Positions 1 through 7,900 of a stretch of DNA of 35,149 bases are shown here, one piece after another. The notes beneath the pieces were generated by a model. That model worked only from the letters and a program-made list of their open reading frames with translations, searched no databases and was not told where the DNA came from. The stretch covers positions 1 through 35,149 of the forward strand of contig JAZRPZ010000106.1 in NCBI GenBank assembly GCA_045649485.1. Direction: 5' to 3'. A program made the translations under genes and the position numbers. The stretch is from RUG11247 sp045649485 (lineage in GTDB: Bacteria > Bacillota > Clostridia > Christensenellales > Aristaeellaceae). Every line of letters starts with the position of its first letter. The stretch's first letter is position 1.

Positions 1-1156
<1,156 letters not shown>

Positions 1157-1244
1157 GCTTTCAAAAAGCCAGTATTTATGCGGGTTTACGGACGATCTGA
1201 TCGCCCCAAAACCTTGCTAAAATACAGCTACTAACCAAGCAATA

Positions 1245-1280
1245 AACACCCCGTGTTCAATCGAACACGGGGTGTTTTTC
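1245..1280 (+). terminator. Intrinsic terminator of ppdK
   Basis: A perfect 14-bp stem (1245-1258 with 1263-1276) with loop AATC, whose 3' arm runs into a short T run. It lies about 90 bp after the ppdK stop and marks the left border of the AT-rich island. Confidence 0.9.
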
Positions 1281-1294
1281 AGTTGATTTCAAAA

Positions 1295-1372
1295 TTAAAC
1301 AATGGCACAGCAAAGGCCGGACATTCCTCCGCCGATAACACATAAGTCCGCAGTATATTTCAGAGTTGTCAT
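1295..1372 (-). pseudogene. N-terminal remnant of a second FAD-dependent oxidoreductase
   Basis: Reading the minus strand from the ATG at 1372 gives 25 residues and a stop: MTTLKYTADLCVIGGGMSG followed by LCCAIV. This is a textbook start of a Rossmann FAD-binding domain (hydrophobic strand, then GGGMSG, with the beta strand right after the start), yet the frame stops at 1295 and the ppdK terminator follows. The ATG begins two bases after the stop of the remnant upstream (1375), as genes in an operon would. I infer that a longer oxidoreductase gene was cut here by a deletion. A functional 25-residue peptide is unlikely. It could also be chance, but the glycine motif, its position after a start codon and its match in type to the intact oxidoreductase at 1669-2931 argue against that. 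Confidence 0.5.
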
Positions 1373-1374
1373 AA

Positions 1375-1655
1375 TTACAACTCCGCTTTAATGTATTTTT
1401 TAACCGCCTTTGCGAAGCAGTGTCCAAGTTCTAAAAGTTTTTCTCCACTTACTTTATTATCAAAAGTTCCAAAATAGGCTGTTTCAAGAGTAAAAGCAAT
1501 ATTGTTTTCTCCCATCTTTCGCATATAATTTGCAAACTGCGCACCGTCTTTATTACATCCTGTTTCGGACGGAAAATCGTTTTAAGGTATCGGCGTTTTG
1601 TTCGATAACCTTAATGTTTCCACCAAAAAATCCTTGTGCAACAGCATAATGATCC
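1375..1655 (-). pseudogene. Frameshifted, 5'-truncated carboxypeptidase-like remnant
   Basis: Two minus-strand segments in different frames join into one plausible protein end. The first reads EWDHYAVAQGFFGGNIKVIE and on to about base 1580. A shift near 1575-1585 (an AAAACG run) then opens FPSETGCNKDGAQFANYM, followed by the stretch with FTLETAYFGTFDNK, ending at the stop at 1375-1377. An in-frame stop directly upstream and no start codon show that the 5' part is missing. The FTLET motif after a conserved N-K-D-G stretch resembles the C-terminal catalytic Glu region of M14 zinc carboxypeptidases, but this family call comes from memory of the pattern and is tentative. It sits directly downstream of the intact oxidoreductase and was probably once in its operon. 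Confidence 0.5.
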
Positions 1656-1668
1656 CACTCTTTTTATT

Positions 1669-2931
1669 TTAAATACCGTTTTTTTCGCGTATTTCTTTTG
1701 CCGTAACTGATGTAAGCGCGCAGTTTCTGCTAACCGCAATTGCCGCCGCAACACCTGCCGCCTCACCTATGCCCACGCAAATAGGCATTACACGGAAATT
1801 TGAATGCGCTATATGCGTGCCGGAGATGTTTCTGCCGCACAGTAAAAGATTTTCTTTTACTTCCGGCAACAAGCAACGGTACGGAATTGTATATCCTCTT
1901 TTTTGTGTAAAGTGCTTTTGTACACCTGTTTTATCTAGTCCCGAACCTGTAATATTATGGACGTCAAAGTTGAAATGCGCATCTTTTACAACGTAGTCTT
2001 CAAATACTTTTGCTTCTAATATATCCTGTTCTGTTAGTGTATATTTCCCTTTGAAATGTCTCGTTTCTCTAACACCTATAAGCGAAGCTGAGCTTATTAT
2101 AAAGCAATTTTCATAACCGGGAACAAACTCTCTTAAGTATCTGACAATATCATCCATCTGCTTGCGGCAGGTAATGGTTGCTTTTGTTAAGTCATCGGCA
2201 ATAGTACCGTCGATATTTGTTGCATTGGTCATATTACAAGTGACTACACCCGGTAAGGTTGTGGCGTATGTTAGTATATGCCCCGCAGGGTAAGGAATGT
2301 GCTGTTTGGCAAGTGACTGCAATTCGCCTTTCTCGGTTTCATAAGTAGACTCAAACGAACCTAGAAAAACGGCGCGATCGTAGTCAACACCACCAACTTT
2401 AAACATTAAAGTGGCAGGTTGCATTTTATTATCACTTTCTCTGCCCAACACAAACTCAGCACCTGCACGGGCGGCAATATCGCCGTCGCCTGTAGCATCT
2501 ATGGTAATTTTCGCATAAATGTTTGTTATACCCGATTTGTTCGCTACCGTAGCACCCAAAACTTTATCGCCGTCACAAATAGCATCTAAAGCGAAAGTAT
2601 AAAGCATAATTTTTACACCTGCTTCATCTAACATTTCCAGATACAGTGTTTTAAGTTTTTCGGGATCTATTTTAGTAGTTATTTTGTCCTTATTATAAAC
2701 GCCCTCGTTTTTCTCAGCACTTCGACGAAGTATCTCGTGATACAAGGGGCTTCCGCAACTACCGGTCCAGTGGCTCATAAGTCCCGATGTGGAAATACCG
2801 CCAATATCGCCGCCTTGTTCGACAATGATTACATTTGCGCCGTTTTTGGCCGCTCTGTATGCCGCCGCAAATCCTGAAGGGCCCGAACCCAAAACTAAAA
2901 CGTCGGTGTGCAATTCAAATTTATTAATCAT
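1669..2931 (-). CDS. FAD-dependent oxidoreductase (FAD_oxidored family)
   Basis: A 420-residue flavoprotein of unknown substrate. Residues 10-38 form the dinucleotide fold (VLVLGSGPSGFAAAY, GxGxxG at 15-20, then VIIVEQ for the FAD ribose). GDIGGISTSGLMSHW matches the early conserved block of this family, TIDATGDGDIAARAGAEF is the second FAD motif, and GIGEAAGVAAAIAVS near the C terminus closes the FAD site. No signal peptide or membrane segment is seen, so it is probably cytoplasmic. The AT-rich codons differ from the flanking genes. It is divergent from a PocR-AraC regulator, 120 bp apart, which suggests that regulator controls it. On its strand a TATAAT lies at 2959-2964 and an AAAGGATGG ribosome site precedes the ATG. 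The redox substrate cannot be read from sequence; related proteins are described as fumarate reductase/succinate dehydrogenase-like. Confidence 0.85.
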   Translation of the reverse strand: MINKFELHTDVLVLGSGPSGFAAAYRAAKNGANVIIVEQGGDIGGISTSGLMSHWTGSCGSPLYHEILRRSAEKNEGVYNKDKITTKIDPEKLKTLYLEMLDEAGVKIMLYTFALDAICDGDKVLGATVANKSGITNIYAKITIDATGDGDIAARAGAEFVLGRESDNKMQPATLMFKVGGVDYDRAVFLGSFESTYETEKGELQSLAKQHIPYPAGHILTYATTLPGVVTCNMTNATNIDGTIADDLTKATITCRKQMDDIVRYLREFVPGYENCFIISSASLIGVRETRHFKGKYTLTEQDILEAKVFEDYVVKDAHFNFDVHNITGSGLDKTGVQKHFTQKRGYTIPYRCLLPEVKENLLLCGRNISGTHIAHSNFRVMPICVGIGEAAGVAAAIAVSRNCALTSVTAKEIREKNGI

Positions 2932-3007
2932 ATAACAACCACCATCCTTTCAAGTTTCATTATATCAACAAAATTATCAATCAACCTCTATTTTTTAGCA
3001 AATTACC

Positions 3008-3035
3008 TTTACTTTTCTGCAGTTTTATGTATAAT
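3008..3035 (+). promoter_or_regulatory. SigA-type promoter of the PocR-AraC gene
   Basis: A TTTACT -35 (3008-3013), a 16-bp spacer and a perfect TATAAT -10 (3030-3035) lie just before the GTG start at 3052. The implied 5' leader is very short, with GGTGAT (3042-3047) as ribosome binding site. Confidence 0.55.
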
Positions 3036-3051
3036 TAATTGTGGTGATAGC

Positions 3052-3879
3052 GTGGAAAATAAACTGATTGAAGACATAAACGACTATATTTCATATCTTA
3101 ATAACAAAGGATTATCCATATCTGTTCACGGGAAAATAATAGGCGGCCTTTTAAAGCATAATATTCACAGAAATCCTTTTTGTACTTTTGTAAAGACCAA
3201 TGATGATGCTTGGAAAAAGTGTATCATATGTCAGCAAAAGGTTTTTAGCAGATGTAACAAGGATTATTTGTTCGGCATGTGCTATGCAGGTGTTGAAGAA
3301 TATGTGTTTTATATTGATGAAAAGACCTTTATAAGTGTCAGCGGTTATGGAATAGACAAAGAAAAAGCGGCAGAACGGATAAACCGCCTGTCGCGTGAAT
3401 ACTATTTTGATAAATCAGAGCTTTTAACAGTATATGAGCAAGGATTAATACATGAAAAAGAAAATATAAGTGAATTAAAAGTGCTGGTTAAACCATTGTG
3501 CCATATGCTGTCTCTTTTACAAATTATGATCGGTGATATTTTAACCTTGGAATCCAAAAGCAAAACATTTGATTCCATCTTGGCGTTTGTCCAAAGAAAT
3601 ATTATGCAAGATATCACTCTACGCGATATAGCGGACGCCTGTGCATGCTCAGAATCCACCGTTTCGCACTTGTTTAAGGAGTATACCAATCAGTCTGTAA
3701 AAAAGTACATTAATGAGCTTCGGATAAAGCAGGCAGAAAAGCTGTTGCTTACCACCAATCTGCCGATAAACAATATCGCTCATCTTTGCGGCTTTGCGGA
3801 TACCAATTATTTTTCAACCGCTTTTAAGAAAAGATACGGTTTATCTCCGGCGAAATATAGGACAGATAGCGTTTTGTAA
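3052..3879 (+). CDS. AraC-family regulator with N-terminal PocR sensory domain
   Basis: A 275-residue transcription regulator. I chose the GTG at 3052 because the longer frame (from 2908) runs through the promoter and has an implausible hydrophobic leader, while GGTGAT precedes the GTG. Residues 20-160 look like a PocR domain: a ligand-sensing fold with five cysteines at about 44, 57, 60, 68 and 77 (NPFCTF, KKCIICQQK, SRCNKD, GMCYAG). PocR domains are known from propanediol/hydrocarbon-type sensing. Residues 175-275 hold the double helix-turn-helix of AraC proteins (ITLRDIADACACSESTVSHL and INNIAHLCGFADTNYFSTAF, ending YGLSPAKYR). It is AT-rich like its divergent oxidoreductase partner, which is its likely target, with the inducer being the oxidoreductase's substrate. 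The cysteine cluster suggests metal or redox sensing as an alternative. Confidence 0.9.
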   Translation: MENKLIEDINDYISYLNNKGLSISVHGKIIGGLLKHNIHRNPFCTFVKTNDDAWKKCIICQQKVFSRCNKDYLFGMCYAGVEEYVFYIDEKTFISVSGYGIDKEKAAERINRLSREYYFDKSELLTVYEQGLIHEKENISELKVLVKPLCHMLSLLQIMIGDILTLESKSKTFDSILAFVQRNIMQDITLRDIADACACSESTVSHLFKEYTNQSVKKYINELRIKQAEKLLLTTNLPINNIAHLCGFADTNYFSTAFKKRYGLSPAKYRTDSVL

Positions 3880-3961
3880 GAATTCTGATTGGTGCATTTC
3901 GTGAATGGTAGTGCAGGCTGCTGTCAACGCCGCTAAGTAATAGGGTCTGTAGAATAATTTC

Positions 3962-3993
3962 ATCCCCTCGGAGCAATCCGAGGGGATTTTTTT
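3962..3993 (+). terminator. Intrinsic terminator after the PocR-AraC gene
   Basis: An 11-bp stem ATCCCCTCGGA / TCCGAGGGGAT with loop GCAA, followed by six T. It lies about 80 bp beyond the stop. The 80 bp before it hold no recognisable gene. It marks the right edge of the AT-rich island. Confidence 0.88.
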
Positions 3994-4101
3994 GCCTGTT
4001 TATCTCGGCGTACATGCCATACGGTTTTACTTTCCCTATCTGTATTTATCATCATACAATATGCTATAATATGTATATCAACCAAAGCAAAGAGGGATAA
4101 A

Positions 4102-4749
4102 ATGAGCAAATATGCCGTGATCGACCTTGAAATGTGCTATGTGCCCCGCACTCCGGACACCGCAGCATTCCGCAACAGGAATGAACTTATTCAGATTGGT
4201 GCGGTGCTGCTGGATGAATCTTTCGACGAGATCGATTCTTTCATGACGCTGGTCGCGCCTCAGTACGGTACAATAGATACTTTCATCGAAAATCTCACCG
4301 GCATATCCCCCGCTGCTGCAGCCGCTGCGCCAAGCACTGCCGAAGCCATCGCCACTTTTGCAAAATGGCTGCCCGAAGACGCCGTGATAGTTTCCTGGAG
4401 CGATACCGATAAATTCCAGCTGATGCATGAGTTGGAATACAAGAATATCGATTTCCCCGGCTTTGACGGTTATCTCGAAACCTGGCAGGATTGTCAGCTG
4501 ATGTTCAGCGAAAAGATGGAGACCGCCAAGATATACAAGCTTTCCGAAGCCATCATAATAGCGGATATCGATTCCGTTGAAGGTGAGCACGACGCGCTGA
4601 TAGATGCCCGCAACACAGCAAAGCTTTATTCGAAAATAATGACTGAGCCGGAATTCACGCTGAATTCTTATTACACTACCAATGAAAGCCATAGCGAAGC
4701 AACACACAATCCCTTTGCCGCCCTGCTTGCCGGCTTCAAGGCACAATAA
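4102..4749 (+). CDS. DEDDh 3'-5' exonuclease family protein (KapD/ERI-1-like)
   Basis: A 215-residue putative metal-dependent 3'-5' exonuclease acting on RNA or DNA ends. Motif ExoI is VIDLEMCYV (Asp8, Glu10). ExoII lies in VIVSWSDTDKFQLMHEL (Asp about 101), and ExoIII is EHDALIDARNTAKLYSK, giving the final His and Asp of a DEDDh site. Length and domain span match stand-alone family members with no extra domains. The start is set by AGAGGGAT at 4091-4098, and a TATAAT at 4065-4070 gives its own promoter. It is monocistronic and convergent with the AAA+ gene, sharing a bidirectional terminator. The substrate is unknown; similar proteins include the sporulation inhibitor KapD and oligoribonuclease-like enzymes. 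Confidence 0.85.
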   Translation: MSKYAVIDLEMCYVPRTPDTAAFRNRNELIQIGAVLLDESFDEIDSFMTLVAPQYGTIDTFIENLTGISPAAAAAAPSTAEAIATFAKWLPEDAVIVSWSDTDKFQLMHELEYKNIDFPGFDGYLETWQDCQLMFSEKMETAKIYKLSEAIIIADIDSVEGEHDALIDARNTAKLYSKIMTEPEFTLNSYYTTNESHSEATHNPFAALLAGFKAQ

Positions 4750-4750
4750 A

Positions 4751-4782
4751 AAAACACCCTGCATCAGCAGGGTGCCTTTTTT
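4751..4782. terminator. Bidirectional terminator between exonuclease and AAA+ gene
   Basis: An 8-bp stem CACCCTGC / GCAGGGTG (4755-4762 with 4767-4774) is flanked by A-rich sequence on the left and T6 on the right, so it works for both converging genes. The AAA+ stop codon overlaps its right end. Confidence 0.85.
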
Positions 4783-5938
4783 ATTCTTCGGGTCCTATGG
4801 CGGTCAGGTCATCGATAAGCTTTTTTGTGCTGTCGATAATCTCCTGTTCCTTTTTGAGCGCTTCATTCAGCTTCTCATCAGCGCTGCGGGCTTCGTTTAT
4901 GTCAGCATCCGTGAGAGTGGTCAGCGCCTCCACCGTAATATCCGGCATTGACGCAAGACGGTTGGACTGAGCCACAAGGGTGCGTTCGAATATATTGCGC
5001 ACGCCGCGGGCATTTCCGAAGGAGATAAGGTGAGTCTTGCTTGCCTCGATATAATCCTTCACGGCAGCCTCGCCTTCTGCGGTGAGCTGATACTTGCCCT
5101 TGCCCATCTGCATCTTGTAGATATCCACCATCTCATCTACAGAATAATCATCGAAATGGAGATATCTGTTGAAACGGGATTCCAGACCGGGATTGGAATG
5201 TATGAAATCGTCCATCAGCTTATCGTATCCTGCAACGATGACCACAAGGTCTTCGCGGTTATCCTCCATCGCTTTCAGCAGCGTATCGATAGCTTCCTGA
5301 CCGAAATCGTTCTGTGATTCGTTATTCAGCGCATAGGCTTCATCGATAAACAGTACGCCGCCGAGCGCCTTCTGAATAACTTCGGTGGTCTTCTGCGCCG
5401 TCTGACCCACATAACCCGCAACAAGACCCGAGCGGTCCACCTCAACAAGCTGACCTTTGGAAAGTATGCCGAGGCTGCGATAGATGCGCGCCATAAGGCG
5501 GGCTATCATCGTCTTGCCGGTGCCGGGATTGCCGGTGAATACCATGTGCAGCGACATATCAACCGTAGGAAGTCCGTGCTGCTGACGCATCTTATGCACG
5601 GTGGCCATATTTATAAGGTTATTTACCTCGCGCTTGATACCCGGCAGACCGATGTAGCCGTTGAGTTCAGCCTTCAGGTCGTTGATATCCTCAGGAGGTT
5701 CAACGGTCGCTTCTTCCTTAGCCGCAGCAGCAGGCTTTGCCTCGGCAGGCTTTTCAGCGGAAGGCTTTTCAGCAGAAGGCTTTACGGGGGCTGCATTTCC
5801 CTTTTCCGCAGGTGTGTTCTTCGGCGCGATGGGACTGCCGAAGAAATCATCGCTTATGCGGCGCATATTATTGTTGATGAGATCGCCTATAACCTCAAGC
5901 TGAGTACGGATTATCTCATCGCGGTTATCCTTATACAT
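4781..5938 (-). CDS. AAA+ ATPase of the CbbX/SpoVK type
   Basis: A 385-residue hexameric-type AAA+ ATPase. Residues 1-35 are a helical N terminus. Residues 41-84 are a Pro/Ala/Lys/Glu-rich linker with AEKPSAEKPSAEKPAEAKP. The ATPase core at about 85-330 shows the Walker A motif GNPGTGKT at 136-143, Walker B VLFIDEAYAL at 195-204, the pore-like segment GYVGQT, and ESRFNRYLHF with the likely arginine finger. The IGLPGIKREV start of the core is characteristic of the CbbX/SpoVK subgroup, whose known members remodel other proteins (CbbX activates red-type Rubisco; SpoVK acts in sporulation). The gene follows glgA by 68 bp on the same strand, with a hairpin but no T run between, so read-through from the glycogen operon is likely. 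Its client is unknown; GlgA is a candidate by context only. Confidence 0.88.
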   Translation of the reverse strand: MYKDNRDEIIRTQLEVIGDLINNNMRRISDDFFGSPIAPKNTPAEKGNAAPVKPSAEKPSAEKPAEAKPAAAAKEEATVEPPEDINDLKAELNGYIGLPGIKREVNNLINMATVHKMRQQHGLPTVDMSLHMVFTGNPGTGKTMIARLMARIYRSLGILSKGQLVEVDRSGLVAGYVGQTAQKTTEVIQKALGGVLFIDEAYALNNESQNDFGQEAIDTLLKAMEDNREDLVVIVAGYDKLMDDFIHSNPGLESRFNRYLHFDDYSVDEMVDIYKMQMGKGKYQLTAEGEAAVKDYIEASKTHLISFGNARGVRNIFERTLVAQSNRLASMPDITVEALTTLTDADINEARSADEKLNEALKKEQEIIDSTKKLIDDLTAIGPEE

Positions 5939-5963
5939 ATATTTCTCCGTTCTGAAATTGCTG

Positions 5964-5988
5964 CGCCCCGGCAGATTTTGCCGGGGCG
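5964..5988 (-). promoter_or_regulatory. Intercistronic hairpin between glgA and the AAA+ gene
   Basis: A perfect 10-bp GC-rich stem (CGCCCCGGCA with TGCCGGGGCG, 5-base loop) lies 19 bp beyond the glgA stop. No T run follows on the minus strand, so it looks more like an mRNA-stabilising or partial-termination element that lowers AAA+ expression relative to glgA than a full terminator. Confidence 0.55.
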
Positions 5989-6006
5989 TTGCTATGTTCA
6001 GTATTT

Positions 6007-7800
6007 TTATTCCGCAGGAGTCTCTGCAGGAGCCTCAACGGGGGCTTCTTCAGCCTTTACCTTCTTGGCGCGGGGCTTGCGGGCGGGCTTGGGAGCCTCT
6101 TCACCCTCTGCGACGGTCTCTGCCTTCTTGGCACGGGACTTACGTGCGGGCTTTGCGGGTGCTTCCTCGGCAGGCTTGTCGGCTGCCTCAGCATCCTCAG
6201 CCTTCACCTTCTTGGCGCGGGGCTTGCGGGCGGGCTTCTCCGCAGGTGCGTCACCTTCTGCAGCAGCCTTCTTGGTACGGGGCTTGCGGGCAGGCTTGGC
6301 AGGCGCTTCAGCTGCTTCCGTGGTCGCGGGTTCCTCGGAAGCATTATTAGGGTTTACAGTTTCAGTAACCGCATAGTACATGTCAATGTAGTTCTTTGCG
6401 GACTTATTCCAACCGTAGGAACCGGACATGGCGCGCTTGGTCAGCACATCCCATACTTCGGTCTTCTTGGTGCGGAACAGCTCGACTGCCTTCTCGATAA
6501 CATGCAGCATATCGTGAGCATTGTAGTTGAGGAAGGTAAAGCCGTTGCCATCACCGGTGTACTCATTGTAAGCCAGCACAGTGTCGCGCAGACCGCCGGT
6601 CTCGCGAACGATGGGCAGAGTGCCGTAGCGCAGGGAGATCAGCTGAGACAGACCGCAGGGCTCGAACATGGAGGGCATCAGGAACATATCGGAACCGGCA
6701 TAGATCTTGTGAGCCAGAGCATGGTTCATCTGGAAGCAGGCAGCCATCTGGCCGGGATACTTCCACTGTGCCCAGCTGAACAGATCCACATACTTGTTCT
6801 CGCCCATGCCCAGTACTACCAGCTGTGCGCCGGTGGCCATGATCTCGGGCAGAACACGCTCTACCAGATCCAGACCCTTCTGACCGGAGAGACGGCCTAC
6901 CATGCCGATAACGGGCACGCTGGGATCAACTTCCAGACCCAGCTCGGCCTGCAGGGCAGCCTTGTTTGCAGCCTTGCCTTCGAGGATGGTATCGATGGTG
7001 TAGTTTGCGGGGATGAGAGGATCGGTCTCGGTATTGTACTCATCGGTATCGATGCCGTTGAGGATACCGGTCAGGTCCTTCACGCGGGAACGGAGGAGAC
7101 CGTCAAGACGCTCGCCGTAGTATGCGGTCTGAATTTCCTGAGCATAGGTATGGCTGACGGTGGTGATCCTGTCGGCAGCAACGATGCCGCCCTTCATCAT
7201 GGAGCACATGCCGTAGAATTCCAGATTGTCGCTGGTGTATGCCCAGTCGCCCAGGGAGATCAGTTCTTCGATATCGGAGATATTGAATACACCCTGATAC
7301 TGCAGGTTGTGGATGGTGTAAACGGTCTTGATGTTCTTGTAGGGCTCAAGCTGCTTGTACTGAGCCTTCAGCAGCATGGGCATGAGACCGGTCTGCCAAT
7401 CGTGGCAGTGGAGAACATCAGGAATGAAGTCCAGCTGAGGCAGTGCTTCCAGTACCGCACGGCAGAAGAAGGTATACCTTTCGCCCTCATCGCCGCCCAG
7501 ACCGTAGATGTAGTTGCGATGGAAGTACTGCTTGTTATCAACGAAATAGAAGGTGATGCCTTCGTATACCAGCTTTTCAATGCCGACATACTGACGGCGC
7601 CAGCCCAGATTGATATAGAAGAACAGCTCATGCTCCATCTGATCGCGCCACTTCTGATCAATGGCAGAATACAGAGGCATGATAACGCGGATATCCTCGC
7701 CTGCCTTCAGGATCTGCTTGGGCAGCGCGCCTACTACGTCAGCCAGACCGCCGGTTTTGGCGAAGGGGACGCATTCAGACGCCGCAAAAAGAATTTTCAT
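6007..7800 (-). CDS. glgA: Glycogen synthase (ADP-glucose, GT5) with basic Lys/Ala/Pro C-terminal tail
   Basis: Transfers glucose from ADP-glucose to the non-reducing end of growing alpha-1,4-glucan in the cytoplasm. The N-terminal Rossmann domain has FAKTGGLADVVGALPK, with the ADP-glucose-binding KTGGL at 15-19. The C-terminal domain has MFEPCGLSQLISLRYGTLPI (catalytic Glu about 380) and RETGGLRDTV. The enzyme proper ends near residue 486, the usual family length. Residues 487-597 are an extra tail with four copies of KPARK(P/S)R(A/T)KK at 502-511, 522-531, 550-559 and 571-580, separated by acidic Ala/Glu segments, like a histone H1 tail. The start is fixed by AGGAGG before the ATG. It lies third in glgC-glgD-glgA, 100 bp after glgD. 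The tail is not part of any GlgA I know; binding of polyanion, polymer or partner is possible. Confidence 0.96.
   Translation of the reverse strand: MKILFAASECVPFAKTGGLADVVGALPKQILKAGEDIRVIMPLYSAIDQKWRDQMEHELFFYINLGWRRQYVGIEKLVYEGITFYFVDNKQYFHRNYIYGLGGDEGERYTFFCRAVLEALPQLDFIPDVLHCHDWQTGLMPMLLKAQYKQLEPYKNIKTVYTIHNLQYQGVFNISDIEELISLGDWAYTSDNLEFYGMCSMMKGGIVAADRITTVSHTYAQEIQTAYYGERLDGLLRSRVKDLTGILNGIDTDEYNTETDPLIPANYTIDTILEGKAANKAALQAELGLEVDPSVPVIGMVGRLSGQKGLDLVERVLPEIMATGAQLVVLGMGENKYVDLFSWAQWKYPGQMAACFQMNHALAHKIYAGSDMFLMPSMFEPCGLSQLISLRYGTLPIVRETGGLRDTVLAYNEYTGDGNGFTFLNYNAHDMLHVIEKAVELFRTKKTEVWDVLTKRAMSGSYGWNKSAKNYIDMYYAVTETVNPNNASEEPATTEAAEAPAKPARKPRTKKAAAEGDAPAEKPARKPRAKKVKAEDAEAADKPAEEAPAKPARKSRAKKAETVAEGEEAPKPARKPRAKKVKAEEAPVEAPAETPAE
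6010..6342 (-). repeat. Repeat-bearing low-complexity tail region of glgA
   Basis: Coding repeats within glgA. Four 30-bp units (6061-6090, 6124-6153, 6208-6237, 6268-6297) encode the basic decapeptide KPARK(P/S)R(A/T)KK. Spacing is irregular (30 to 84 bp start to start), and synonymous differences between units suggest an older, selected array rather than a fresh tandem expansion. The stretch continues in frame to the glgA stop. Confidence 0.8.
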
Positions 7801-7842
7801 ATTTGTTTCCTCCTGAATCTTTTTGACTGCTTACGGACGATA

Positions 7843-7870
7843 CACAGCGGACAATTTTTTGTCCGCTGTG
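7843..7870 (-). promoter_or_regulatory. Intercistronic hairpin between glgD and glgA
   Basis: A 12-bp stem (CACAGCGGACAA with TTGTCCGCTGTG, 4-base loop) in the 100-bp gap between glgD and glgA. No T run follows in the minus direction, so full termination is unlikely. It may protect the upstream glgC-glgD message or tune glgA level. Confidence 0.55.
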
Positions 7871-7900
7871 CTGCATGTCATCCGACAGCTTTTTTAGTTG

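Noticed and set aside
3880..3961. Possible small RNA before the terminator at 3962
   Set aside because: No promoter or conserved structure is visible in the 80 bp; it is more simply the 3' UTR of the regulator gene.
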